A stretch of DNA of 34,352 bases from Bacteroidales bacterium (GCA_022837485.1 JALHHH010000026.1:1-34352); one strand, 5' to 3'; counted from the stretch's first letter, positions 6,395 through 15,424 are shown. The notes: generated by a model from the letters alone, not told the origin. A program made the numbers and translations.

Positions 6395-8158
6395 ATGAAG
6401 CGTTTATTCAGAATCCAATGGGCCCTGGTACTGCTGTTTGCAGCCGTTCAGTTTTCGGCCTGTACAAAGGAGAAAGAGGATGATGTGATATCCGGTTTTT
6501 CCTATACGGTGGATGAGGCTGATTTCCGTAAAGTTTATTTTACAGGTTATGCCAATTCGATTAAAGGCAATCCGGAGATTTTATGGGATTTCGGTGACGG
6601 CAACACCACCGAAACGGAATCCAACCCTGTGCACATCTACGCTCAGGAGGGCAAGTATACGGTTACTCTCACGGCCACGGCTTCCAATGGGGCGAAGGAT
6701 GTATTTACTCAGGAGCTGGTAATAGCGGATCCTGACGTTGAGCTGGCCAAGCTGGTCGGAGCAACGGAAAAAACCTGGAAGTTGCTGCGTGACGTGAGTA
6801 CAGGCAGGTATCCGCTGGAAGTTGGACCGGCCAGTTTCAGTACCATCTGGTGGGCTATGGGTCTTAACAACGACGAACTGGCCAACCGCCCCTGTATGCT
6901 GAACGACGAATGGATCTTCAGACGCGGCGGAGAAATGGAATTTGATGCCAAAGGCGATTACTGGGCTGAGGGCGGCATTTATTTCCCTTCCAACGTTTGC
7001 GCATCAACCGACCAGATGGTCGGATTGAGCGGACAGGATCTTTCGGCTTGGGGAAGCGGGATTCACCGGTTCGAACTTACTTCAGGCGATGAACCAACCC
7101 TCAAGGTAATAGGTCTCGGTGCTTACATCGGGCTTTCAAAAGTGGCATCCAATGCCGAAGTTCTCGTGCCTCAGGAATCAGTAACCTATAAAATCATTAA
7201 ACTGACCGACGGGCCCGTTGACACTCTTGTTCTGCAGACCGCCTACATGACCGGTGGTACTGCACCTCAGCCGGCATACTGGCGCTTTGTGCTGGTGCAT
7301 TACGATAATCCTGCCGATGAACCTCCCATCCCGGGACCAGCACCCTCAGCAGAATTTTCCTTTACCTCCAGCGGTCGCACCATAACTATCACCAATACAA
7401 CTACCCTTGCTGACTCCTACCTGTGGGAATTCGGTGACGGACTGACTTCAACGGAAAAAGACCCGGTACATACGTACGCAACCGACGGAGCTTTTAATAT
7501 TAAACTTACTGCTACCAATGCAAACGGCTTCAGTACAGCATTGAAATTTCATTTTATTTCACAGGCTAATATTTCTGCAGATGACATTCAGGGTGGATCC
7601 TGGAAAGTCAGGGTAGATGAGAAGTCCATTTTTGTCGGACCTGCAATGGGCAGCGACGGCTGGTGGAGCGCACCTCTGAGTGCACTCAACGGCAGTTCAT
7701 CCGGACCCGACGACTGGTCGTGCATCACCAACGACGAGTTTATTTTTGGTTCAGGCGGGGTTTATGAATATAAGACCAACGGAGATGCCCGCAACGATGG
7801 CTACTTCGGTGGAGAAAACGGATGTATCTCTGACACTGAAATTGCTGCCAGTGGCAACGGAGCTTTCTTTGGAAGCGGTATCCACACCTGGGAATTCATC
7901 CAGGCAATGGGTGCAGAAAGAGCTAAAATCATCCTTCACAACGGAGCGGAAAGAGCAGCGTTTATCGGTTTCTACAAAGGATATTACGGAGGCGAAAACA
8001 TGAATGCGTCCGATCCTCCAAACGGTGGAAATATTTCAAATACGTACGAAGTAATGGGTTATGCAAATACCGGGACAAAAGAGTATCTGTTTGTGACCGT
8101 TGATGTTTCAGCTGAACACAACGGAAGTTCTTCCTGGTCGGTCATACTCCAACGGTAA
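6395..8158 (+). CDS. PKD-domain surface lipoprotein, likely glycan-binding protein of the SusCD locus
   Basis: I start this gene at the ATG at 6395 because it opens a lipoprotein signal peptide with lipobox FSAC and Cys23; the 27 upstream codons in frame look non-coding. The 587-residue protein has a repeated layout. PKD domain 1 spans about residues 32-115 (WDFGDG at 64-69) and is followed by a beta-rich module at about 117-304. PKD domain 2 spans about 318-388 (WEFGDG at 344-349) and is followed by a second copy of the module to the C terminus. The modules share a Trp-Trp pair (near 152 and 421), a NDE(W/F)IF motif, and GSGIH followed by an aromatic stretch. Proteins like this act as outer-surface glycan-binding proteins, analogous to SusE/SusF. 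No catalytic motif is seen. susC starts 39 bases downstream, so co-transcription is likely. Ligand identity is unknown. Confidence 0.85.
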   Translation: MKRLFRIQWALVLLFAAVQFSACTKEKEDDVISGFSYTVDEADFRKVYFTGYANSIKGNPEILWDFGDGNTTETESNPVHIYAQEGKYTVTLTATASNGAKDVFTQELVIADPDVELAKLVGATEKTWKLLRDVSTGRYPLEVGPASFSTIWWAMGLNNDELANRPCMLNDEWIFRRGGEMEFDAKGDYWAEGGIYFPSNVCASTDQMVGLSGQDLSAWGSGIHRFELTSGDEPTLKVIGLGAYIGLSKVASNAEVLVPQESVTYKIIKLTDGPVDTLVLQTAYMTGGTAPQPAYWRFVLVHYDNPADEPPIPGPAPSAEFSFTSSGRTITITNTTTLADSYLWEFGDGLTSTEKDPVHTYATDGAFNIKLTATNANGFSTALKFHFISQANISADDIQGGSWKVRVDEKSIFVGPAMGSDGWWSAPLSALNGSSSGPDDWSCITNDEFIFGSGGVYEYKTNGDARNDGYFGGENGCISDTEIAASGNGAFFGSGIHTWEFIQAMGAERAKIILHNGAERAAFIGFYKGYYGGENMNASDPPNGGNISNTYEVMGYANTGTKEYLFVTVDVSAEHNGSSSWSVILQR

Positions 8159-8197
8159 AGGAGGTATAACCGGAAAAACGGAATAATCACATTAACA

Positions 8198-11152
8198 ATG
8201 TTAAACGAAAAGGTTATGAACAAGATACTTCTTATTTTATCGTTTACCCTGGCTTCGGTGTTTGCATTTTCGCAAACCCGGCCGTTAACAGGGAAAGTTA
8301 CCGATGCCGGCGGACAGGGACTGCCGGGTGTTACCGTTCTGATCAAGGGAACGGTTACTGGTACTACCACCAATATTGACGGGAATTACAATCTGAATGT
8401 TGAGAATGGTAAAACCCTTGTTTTCAGTTTTATGGGATTTGTGACCCGGGAGGTATTGTTTAGCGGTCAGGATGTAATTAACATCACACTGACAGAAGAC
8501 AGCAAGCTGCTGGATGAAGTGGTGGTGGTAGGATACGGCGTTCAGCGCAGAAAAGACATCACCACGGCCGTTGCGGTGGTAGATGACAAGGCGCTGAAAG
8601 ACCGTCCGATTGTTACCGTTGCCCAGGCCCTTCAGGGAAAAGCTGCCGGTGTGCAGGTAACCCAGCCTTCGGGTAAGCCCGGCAGCGGACTGGCTGTGCG
8701 TGTGCGTGGCGCCACCTCGGTACTGGCAGGCAATGAGCCGGCCTATATTGTTGACGGTATCCGAACAACGGATATCAACGGACTGAACCCCAATGACATT
8801 GAGTCGATGACCATTCTGAAGGACGCTTCAGCCTCTGCCATATACGGAGCTGTTTCAGCAAATGGGGTGGTTCTGATTACCACAAAAAGGGGAAGCGTCG
8901 ACAAGCCGGTGATATCCTTTAATACCTATTACGGGATTTCCAAACTCCGGAAATCCATCGACGTACTCAACACCAGGCAATACCGCGACCTAATGAACGA
9001 GATCGGGGTATCTTACGATCCCTCGTGGAATCAGTTTAACGACTGGACCGATGAGACATTCGGGACGGGATATCAGCAGTCGTACCAGGCCTCTTTTTCG
9101 GGTGGAAACGACAAAAGCCGCTATTTTGTGTCGGGCGGGTATCTTACCGAACAGGGGATGGTTAAGCCGGCACGCTTCGACCGCTATACTTTCCGGATGA
9201 ACCTCGACAACGAAATCAGATCCTGGTTTAAACTCAAGACCAGTCTGTCGGCATGGACGATTGACTCGAAAGATACACCGGACAATGCAAGCTCGGGAAG
9301 GGGAGGAGTTATCATGAGTGCCCTGAATACGCCTCCTTTCCTGAATGTTTACAAACAAGACGGCAGCGGCTGGTTCGATCCGAATCCTTTCCAGCCATCC
9401 TGGGAAAACCCAGTGGCATATATGCAGGGCCCCGATCAGCTGACGCGTGATAATAAGGTTCTTGGCTCGTTGGAAGCAGAAATTAATCTTGCCAAAGGAC
9501 TTAAGTTCCGTTCCAGCGCTGGTGCCGACATCACCAGTCACCGCTGGGATTACTACCTTGATCCGCTGCGAACCAACTACGGAAGGCAGAACAATGGAAT
9601 TGGGCAGTCGGACAACTCCAACCATATGGTGATACAGATCGAGAACCTTTTTGACTATACCGTGAAAACCGGTGAGCATACTTTCTCAGCCCTTGCGGGA
9701 AATTCACTGCGTAAATACGAAGGCCGGGGAACCTACATTGAAGGCAAGGATTTTCCGGAAGACACCAATGTAAAGGATATCTGGGCTGCCAACCAGATCA
9801 GCACCGGCGGCACCTGGCATGGTGCAAATTCACTGGTTTCGTTCTTTGGAAGGCTGAATTACGATTTCGGCAGCAGGTATTATGCTACCTTCTCGCTGCG
9901 GCGCGACGGAAGCTCCAAGCTGGTGAACAAATGGGGAACCATGCCGGCATTTTCCCTGGGATACCGGCTTTCTTCCGCTCCCTTTATGCAGAAATTGACC
10001 TTTATTGATGACCTGAAAATCCGCGGGGGATACGGGGTAACCGGAAATGTGGAAGGCCTGAGCGATCAGGCGGCATTTGCCCTTTGGTCTTATTACCGCC
10101 GCGATCCGACGGATCCTCTGGCTGGCCCCGGTATCTACCAATCGAGCTACGAAAATCCCGACCTGAAGTGGGAAACAACCCGTCAGGCCAACCTGGGACT
10201 TGACCTCACGATGTACGAAGGAAAAGTAGTGTTTACGTTTGATGCGTACCATAAACAAACGGTGGATGTTTTGCTGAGAGTACCGCTTACCAATTCCTTG
10301 CCGGTCACCACTATTCTGACCAATGCCGGGGTGGTTATTAATAAAGGGCTTGAATTCAGCCTGAATACGGTCAACATCGACAACCGCGATTTCAGCTGGA
10401 ATACCGAGATTAACCTTTCGATCAATAAAAATGAGGTAAGCGAATTAAGGTTATCCCCGGTTTACTATTTCGGCAGTATATACAGCAACAATGAGTTTGC
10501 CTCCAGGGTAAAGGTGGGTGATCCGCTGGGAACATTTTACGGTTATGTTTCAGAAGGAGTGAATCCTGAAACGGGAGATATCATGTACAAAGATTTAAAC
10601 AATAATGGAATTTTTGATCCCGGCGACCGCACCGTAATTGGTTATGGAATGCCTAAGGTAACGTTTGGATTCACAAATAATCTGGTATACAAGGATTTAA
10701 GTCTGAATCTTTTCTTCCAGGGATCTTATGGAAACGATATTTTCAACGCCACCCGCATCGATCTGGAAGGTATGTTCGACAGCAAGAACCAGTCGGTGAC
10801 CGTACTTGACCGTTGGACACCGGAGAACCCCAATACCGATATCCCGAGAGCCGTGGGGGGTGGAAACGTTGATAATGTTCGCAACTCCACCCGTTTTATT
10901 GAAGACGGTTCCTATCTCCGGCTTAAATCTGCCACCCTGTCGTACACAGTGCTGAAAAACAATGCAAAAATCAACTTCGTGCGAAATCTGGCAGTTTACG
11001 TTACAGCCCAGAATCTGTTCACTTTTACCAGCTATTCGGGATTTGATCCGGAGGTGAGTGCCTACGGAGTCAACGCTGTGGAAGTGGGAATTGACTATGG
11101 TACCTATCCGCAGTCGCGCACGGTTGTCTTTGGCGTTAATGTTGAATTTTAA
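8198..11152 (+). CDS. susC-like: SusC/RagA-type TonB-dependent outer-membrane transporter
   Basis: This 984-residue protein imports oligosaccharides across the outer membrane with energy from TonB. A signal peptide covers about residues 8-25; the ATG at 8216 (MNKILLILSF) is an equally good start and would give a more usual signal peptide. A carboxypeptidase-regulatory-like domain follows at about 29-110 (GKVTDAGGQGLPGVTV), then the TonB-box-like DEVVVVGYGVQRR, the plug domain to about 235 with the family signature ANGVVLITTK, and a 22-strand barrel ending in Phe. There is no N-terminal STN domain, so direct anti-sigma signalling through this receptor is unlikely. It is followed after 11 bases by the SusD gene, the usual pairing in which SusD is a lid on the barrel. 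Confidence 0.95.
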   Translation: MLNEKVMNKILLILSFTLASVFAFSQTRPLTGKVTDAGGQGLPGVTVLIKGTVTGTTTNIDGNYNLNVENGKTLVFSFMGFVTREVLFSGQDVINITLTEDSKLLDEVVVVGYGVQRRKDITTAVAVVDDKALKDRPIVTVAQALQGKAAGVQVTQPSGKPGSGLAVRVRGATSVLAGNEPAYIVDGIRTTDINGLNPNDIESMTILKDASASAIYGAVSANGVVLITTKRGSVDKPVISFNTYYGISKLRKSIDVLNTRQYRDLMNEIGVSYDPSWNQFNDWTDETFGTGYQQSYQASFSGGNDKSRYFVSGGYLTEQGMVKPARFDRYTFRMNLDNEIRSWFKLKTSLSAWTIDSKDTPDNASSGRGGVIMSALNTPPFLNVYKQDGSGWFDPNPFQPSWENPVAYMQGPDQLTRDNKVLGSLEAEINLAKGLKFRSSAGADITSHRWDYYLDPLRTNYGRQNNGIGQSDNSNHMVIQIENLFDYTVKTGEHTFSALAGNSLRKYEGRGTYIEGKDFPEDTNVKDIWAANQISTGGTWHGANSLVSFFGRLNYDFGSRYYATFSLRRDGSSKLVNKWGTMPAFSLGYRLSSAPFMQKLTFIDDLKIRGGYGVTGNVEGLSDQAAFALWSYYRRDPTDPLAGPGIYQSSYENPDLKWETTRQANLGLDLTMYEGKVVFTFDAYHKQTVDVLLRVPLTNSLPVTTILTNAGVVINKGLEFSLNTVNIDNRDFSWNTEINLSINKNEVSELRLSPVYYFGSIYSNNEFASRVKVGDPLGTFYGYVSEGVNPETGDIMYKDLNNNGIFDPGDRTVIGYGMPKVTFGFTNNLVYKDLSLNLFFQGSYGNDIFNATRIDLEGMFDSKNQSVTVLDRWTPENPNTDIPRAVGGGNVDNVRNSTRFIEDGSYLRLKSATLSYTVLKNNAKINFVRNLAVYVTAQNLFTFTSYSGFDPEVSAYGVNAVEVGIDYGTYPQSRTVVFGVNVEF

Positions 11153-11163
11153 TACACAGAGCT

Positions 11164-12624
11164 ATGAAAAATATAATTAAATACAGCCTGTTTCTTTCGC
11201 TGATTCTGGCTTTTACATCCTGCGAAAAGTTTCTGGATATTTCGCCTACAGGCAATTCCATCTTTATTGAAGAAAAAGGAGATACCATTTTCAAAACGGC
11301 CAATGAAGTGGAAGCTGCTCTCGCAGCCGTTTATGGCGACTTTCAGAATGAATACTGGCAGCTCGACTGGCTGGTTAACGGCGATGCACAATCGGACGAC
11401 GCATATGCGGGAGCCGATAACCCCTCCAATTTTCAGATTGATGATTACCGGATAATTGCCACCAATTCGAATGTAAGCCGCGACTGGGCTTATCTCTATC
11501 AAACCATCGGGAAAGCGAATGTGATAATCAACAACGTTGATATAACTCCGGATCCTTCTTTCGGCGAACAACGGAAGAAGGAAATTAAAGGTGAAGCATC
11601 CTTTGTAAGGGCAGTTATGTATTTTGAAGCCGTTCAGCTATGGGGCGACATTCCCCTTCAGCTAAAGGAGGTTACCAGCATCAGTGCAGCCGAACTGGAG
11701 GAGATTTATCCCCAGCTCTATCCCGCAAGGAAATCCGTAGATGAGGTATACGAACAGATTATTGCCGATCTGGAGTATGCACTGGAAACGGTAAAAACCA
11801 CTCAGCCGCACAAGGGCTATGCAACCAAAGGGGCTGCAAATGCTTATCTGGCAAAGGTATATGCCACCATAGAGCCTAAAAATTACAACAAGGTTGTTGA
11901 GTATTGCGATGCGGTGATTGCCGGAGGATATTCCCTGTTGCAATCCTACGATATGTTGTGGAACAACGAAAATGAGAATTCATCGGAGTCCATCTTCGAG
12001 GTGAATTATGCAGGAACTGCCAGCGATGCAAACTGGGGTGCCAGTATGTTCAGGGGTACCGACTGGAAAAAGTTCAACGTTCCTTCCAACGACCTGATAA
12101 AGGCGTTTAACGATGAGAACGATTTAATCCGGAAAAATGCTTCCGTTTCTTTTGAAAACGTGACCGGGAAATGGTCGGATGCCAACTGGCCGGCCAATAA
12201 CTATCCCTTTATGAACAAGTACCGGATTATTACCTGGCCGAGTCCGCAAAATTACATTCTTGTACGACTGGCCGATATTATGCTGCTGAAAGCTGAAGCA
12301 CTGAACGAACTGGGCGATGTGAACGGGGCTGCTCAGCTTGTAAATCAGATCCGCGGTCGTGTAAATCTTCCGGATACCCCGGCTTCAACGCAGGAAGCCA
12401 TGCGGCTGGCTATCGAGAAAGAGCGGCGGCTGGAACTGGCCTTTGAAGGCAAGCGCTGGTTTGACCTGAAGCGTACTGGCAGAGCCATTGAGGTGATCAA
12501 CAACGCCATCGGCCCCGATGGGAATAAGTTCGGATATAACCTGACGCAGAATGGATTGCTATGGCCCATCCCGCAATCGGAGCTGGATAAGAATGAATTG
12601 CTGACTCAGAATCCGGGTTACTGA
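11164..12624 (+). CDS. susD-like: SusD/RagB-family nutrient-uptake lipoprotein
   Basis: The 486-residue lipoprotein caps the SusC channel and delivers glycan. The signal peptide ends in lipobox FTSC with Cys20, followed by EKFLDISPTG, typical of the family N terminus. The alpha-helical TPR-like core contains the usual YFEAVQLWGDIPL segment and a C-terminal half with ERRLELAFEGKRWFDLKR. It ends LLWPIPQSELDKNELLTQNPGY (residues 465-486), a standard SusD ending. Length is normal. The gene follows susC after only 11 bases and precedes the GH30 gene by about 160 bases that contain two hairpins. The glycan bound is not readable from sequence; the GH30 neighbour suggests a beta-glucan. Confidence 0.95.
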   Translation: MKNIIKYSLFLSLILAFTSCEKFLDISPTGNSIFIEEKGDTIFKTANEVEAALAAVYGDFQNEYWQLDWLVNGDAQSDDAYAGADNPSNFQIDDYRIIATNSNVSRDWAYLYQTIGKANVIINNVDITPDPSFGEQRKKEIKGEASFVRAVMYFEAVQLWGDIPLQLKEVTSISAAELEEIYPQLYPARKSVDEVYEQIIADLEYALETVKTTQPHKGYATKGAANAYLAKVYATIEPKNYNKVVEYCDAVIAGGYSLLQSYDMLWNNENENSSESIFEVNYAGTASDANWGASMFRGTDWKKFNVPSNDLIKAFNDENDLIRKNASVSFENVTGKWSDANWPANNYPFMNKYRIITWPSPQNYILVRLADIMLLKAEALNELGDVNGAAQLVNQIRGRVNLPDTPASTQEAMRLAIEKERRLELAFEGKRWFDLKRTGRAIEVINNAIGPDGNKFGYNLTQNGLLWPIPQSELDKNELLTQNPGY

Positions 12625-12630
12625 TCCGGT

Positions 12631-12649
12631 ATCCGGATTTTTTCCGGAT
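12631..12649. other. Short hairpin after susD
   Basis: ATCCGGA (12631-12637) and TCCGGAT (12643-12649) pair perfectly around a five-T loop, seven bases after the susD stop codon. No T-tract follows, so it is a weak terminator at best. It could stabilise or attenuate the message between susD and the GH30 gene. Confidence 0.35.
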
Positions 12650-12675
12650 TATCCAGACTGAGATAACAACTATTT

Positions 12676-12705
12676 CGGGGCACATCTATTACAGGATGCG
12701 CCCCG
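12676..12705. other. GC-rich hairpin between susD and the GH30 gene
   Basis: CGGGGCACATC (12676-12686) pairs with GATGCGCCCCG (12695-12705) at 10 of 11 positions, leaving an eight-base loop. It is the most stable structure in the gap between susD and the hydrolase start at 12786. It lacks a following T-tract. It may set transcript levels of the distal gene relative to susCD. Confidence 0.4.
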
Positions 12706-12785
12706 GTTAACGGTTGCCCGGAGTTTACCCGGAGCGGGCAATTACCGATGAATTTTCGTTTAACTGTTGCTTAAAGATTACTGAG

Positions 12786-14249
12786 ATGAAGTCTGAAAGA
12801 AGTAAACTTCCGGTATTGCTAATTTTAGTTATCCTGCTTTCAACGGGAGTAACGGCCTGTACCAAAAAGGATAAACCTAAACCTGAAGAACCCGGACAGG
12901 GAAACAGCGTAAAATCATGGGTAACCACCGGCGACCGTGCGCAATTGCTGGCTTCAGGAAAGGACATTTACTTTATCAGCAGCGTGCCGGCTGGACAGGC
13001 TGTGCTAAGAATCGATACCGCCATTACGTATCAGGAAGTGGAAGGCTATGGCGCCGCGCTTACCGGTTCCTCGGCCTGGCTGATAAACCGTAAACTCACA
13101 CCTGAAGTAAGGCGATCGCTGCTTCGCGAACTTTTTGATCCGGAATCCGGGATTGGAATTTCTTACCTCCGGCTTACCATGGGTGCATCCGATTTTTCGC
13201 TTTCCGACTTCACCTACAACGATCTGCCTGCAGGGCAGACGGATTTCGGGCTGGAACAGTTCTCTCTTTCGCAGGACAAGGATGATGTGATTCCGGTGAT
13301 GAAAGAGATCCTCCAAATATCTCCTGGTCTCAGAATCATGGGCTCGCCCTGGAGTCCGCCCGCCTGGATGAAAACCAATGGTCAACTTGCCGGGGGCAGA
13401 TTAAAAGCAGATTGTTATCCGGTGTATGCCGATTACTTTGTCCGTTATATACGGGAGATGGCGGAAGAAGGCATTACCATCGATGCGGTAACGATACAGA
13501 ATGAGCCTCTTCATTATACTGCAAATTACCCCTGCATGCAGATGCAGGCCAATGAGCAGCTGCAGTTTATTAAAAACAATCTCGGTCCGGTGTTCGAAGC
13601 AGACGGCATTTCGACAAAAATCATCACTTACGACCACAACTGGGATCGTCCCGATTACCCCATTACCATTCTGGATGATCCGGAAGCCAGAAAATATGTG
13701 ACGGGATCGGCTTTTCATGCCTATGCCGGAGATGTTTCAGCTATGGGGACGGTGCATCAGGCACATCCCGACAAGGCACTTTATTTTACGGAAATATCGG
13801 GCGGTGCCTGGGCCACCGATTTTGCCGGCAACCTGATGTGGAATATGCGCAACATCTTTATCGGCACAGCCCGAAACTGGTCCAAGAATGCATTGCTCTG
13901 GAACCTTGCACTGGATGAAAAATACGGGCCTCAAAACAACGGTTGCAACAATTGCCGGGGCGTTATTACGATAAATTCTGTGACTGGAGAAATTACCCGG
14001 AACGAAGAATATTATGCCATTGCCCATTTTTCAAAATTTGTACGTCCCGGAGCGCAAAGGATTAGCGGAAATCTGCCCCAGTCGGCCGGAGATGCCGGAG
14101 TTGTGGCATTTCAAAATACCGATGGTTCAAAGGTGATGATTGCTGCAAATTACAGCAATGAATCCGTGCGGTTTGCCGTTGAAGCGGGACAGCGGATTTT
14201 CACCGTGAACCTGCCGGCAGTTTCGGTCACAACCTATTTATGGAAATAA
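12786..14249 (+). CDS. GH30-family glycoside hydrolase, secreted lipoprotein
   Basis: I choose the ATG at 12786 because it opens a lipoprotein signal peptide with lipobox TAC and Cys25; a longer frame from 12714 adds 24 codons without signal character. The 487-residue enzyme has the GH30 (clan A) barrel with the C-terminal beta-sandwich typical of glucosylceramidase-like members. The acid/base Glu240 is in TIQNEP and the nucleophile Glu336 is in YFTEISGG. GSPWSPPAWMK (186-196) and VEGYGAALTGSSA (85-97) are also family-typical. Related Bacteroidota enzymes act on beta-1,6-linked glucose, for example side chains of laminarin or beta-1,6-glucan, which would fit a SusCD locus, but beta-glucosidase or other activities cannot be excluded. 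A strong terminator begins at the stop codon. Confidence 0.85.
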   Translation: MKSERSKLPVLLILVILLSTGVTACTKKDKPKPEEPGQGNSVKSWVTTGDRAQLLASGKDIYFISSVPAGQAVLRIDTAITYQEVEGYGAALTGSSAWLINRKLTPEVRRSLLRELFDPESGIGISYLRLTMGASDFSLSDFTYNDLPAGQTDFGLEQFSLSQDKDDVIPVMKEILQISPGLRIMGSPWSPPAWMKTNGQLAGGRLKADCYPVYADYFVRYIREMAEEGITIDAVTIQNEPLHYTANYPCMQMQANEQLQFIKNNLGPVFEADGISTKIITYDHNWDRPDYPITILDDPEARKYVTGSAFHAYAGDVSAMGTVHQAHPDKALYFTEISGGAWATDFAGNLMWNMRNIFIGTARNWSKNALLWNLALDEKYGPQNNGCNNCRGVITINSVTGEITRNEEYYAIAHFSKFVRPGAQRISGNLPQSAGDAGVVAFQNTDGSKVMIAANYSNESVRFAVEAGQRIFTVNLPAVSVTTYLWK

Positions 14250-14279
14250 ATAACCCCGGAAGTTCGTCCCGGGGTTATT
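14249..14279. terminator. Strong convergent terminator
   Basis: AATAACCCCGG (14249-14259) and CCGGGGTTATT (14269-14279) form a perfect 11-base stem with a nine-base loop, overlapping the GH30 stop codon. It stands between that gene and the convergent gene ending at 14313, so it probably ends transcripts from both sides. Confidence 0.75.
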
Positions 14280-14312
14280 CCAAAAGAAATACCTTCTGTT
14301 GTCAATTCTGTT

Positions 14313-15287
14313 CTACCAGCGAAGCAGCCATGCGAAGATCAGGGGTGCAACGATGGTTGCATCGCTTTCTATGATGAATTTCGGGGTGTCGATATCGAGT
14401 TTTCCCCAGGTGATTTTTTCGTTGGGAACCGCTCCGGAATAAGATCCGTAGGAAGTGGTGGAGTCGCTGATCTGGCAGAAGTACGACCAGAATGGAACGT
14501 CGTGCCACTCGAGATCCTGGTACATCATGGGAACTACGCAGATGGGGAAATCGCCGGCAATGCCACCGCCGATCTGGAAGAATCCTACCCCTTTGCCGGA
14601 GGAATTTTTTCGGTACCATTCCGAGAGGTACATCATGTATTCGATGCCCGACTTCATGGTGGAGGGATTCAGTTCACCTTTTATGCAATAGGAAGCAAAG
14701 ATATTTCCCATGGTGCTGTCTTCCCAGCCGGGAACGATGATCGGAAGATTTTTTTCTGCAGCAGCCAGCATCCATGAATGTTTGGGATCAATTTCATAAT
14801 TCTTTTCCATTACCTTGCTGAGCAGCAGTTTGTACATGTATTCATGCGGGAAGTAGCGCTCACCATTTGCCTGGGCATCTTTCCATATTTTTTCGATGTG
14901 ATGCTGGATTCTGCGGAAGGCTTCTTCTTCCGGGATGCATGTATCGGTAACGCGGTTCATGCCCTGTTCCAGCAGTTCGTATTCCTGCTGAGGGGTGAGG
15001 TCGCGGTAGTGCGGCACCCGTTTGTAATGGCTGTGGGCAACCAGGTTCATAATGTCCTCTTCCAGGTTGGCACCGGTGCAGCTGATTATCTGTACCTTAT
15101 CCTGACGGATCATCTCAGCAAGAGAAATGCCCAGTTCGGCGGTGCTCATGGCACCGGCCAGGGTAATCATCATTTTTCCGCCTTCAGTCAGGTGTTTTTC
15201 GTACGATTTTGCGGCATCCACCACGGTGGCGGCGTTAAAATGCCTGTAGTGATGCTCGATGAATTGTGAAACAGGTCCTCTGCTCAT
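14313..15287 (-). CDS. Deoxyhypusine synthase-family protein (bacterial aminobutyl/aminopropyl transferase)
   Basis: The 324-residue protein belongs to the deoxyhypusine synthase family, which uses NAD to transfer the aminobutyl part of spermidine to a lysine of eIF5A in eukaryotes. Bacteria lack eIF5A; bacterial members have been reported to make polyamines such as homospermidine. The catalytic lysine motif is intact as WGK at 294-296 with Glu290 just before it, and the NAD-binding TLAGAMST near the N terminus is present. The C-terminal SDATIVAPLIFAWLL matches the end of the family. It probably acts with the arginine decarboxylase and agmatinase-like genes at 3445-5827; in other Bacteroidota I recall these being neighbours. 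Here an eight-kilobase utilisation locus lies between them and the orientation is opposite. The exact substrate is inferred. Confidence 0.85.
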   Translation of the reverse strand: MSRGPVSQFIEHHYRHFNAATVVDAAKSYEKHLTEGGKMMITLAGAMSTAELGISLAEMIRQDKVQIISCTGANLEEDIMNLVAHSHYKRVPHYRDLTPQQEYELLEQGMNRVTDTCIPEEEAFRRIQHHIEKIWKDAQANGERYFPHEYMYKLLLSKVMEKNYEIDPKHSWMLAAAEKNLPIIVPGWEDSTMGNIFASYCIKGELNPSTMKSGIEYMMYLSEWYRKNSSGKGVGFFQIGGGIAGDFPICVVPMMYQDLEWHDVPFWSYFCQISDSTTSYGSYSGAVPNEKITWGKLDIDTPKFIIESDATIVAPLIFAWLLRW

Positions 15288-15304
15288 GATAAAAATATTT
15301 TTTG

Positions 15305-15312
15305 CAAAGATA
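15305..15312 (-). promoter_or_regulatory. Bacteroidota -7 box for the deoxyhypusine synthase-like gene
   Basis: Read on the minus strand the sequence is TATCTTTG, a full match to TAnnTTTG, placed 18 bases before the ATG at 15287. The -33 region is a partial match only. The leader would be about 10 bases. Confidence 0.5.
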
Positions 15313-15424
15313 GGAAAAATGGGGAGGGGGCATATACCCGGTATCCGGCATTATTTGCCTGTGGTAACCGGCCAAACCCTGTTGCCCTGATATTTTAAAG
15401 GATGAAACGTAAATTTTGAAACCG

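Noticed and set aside
8990..9679. 229-codon minus-strand frame inside susC
   Set aside because: Antisense to a canonical TonB-dependent transporter barrel; no family match.
14778..15269. 163-codon plus-strand frame opposite the deoxyhypusine synthase-like gene
   Set aside because: It is a shadow of a gene with intact catalytic motifs and has no independent support.
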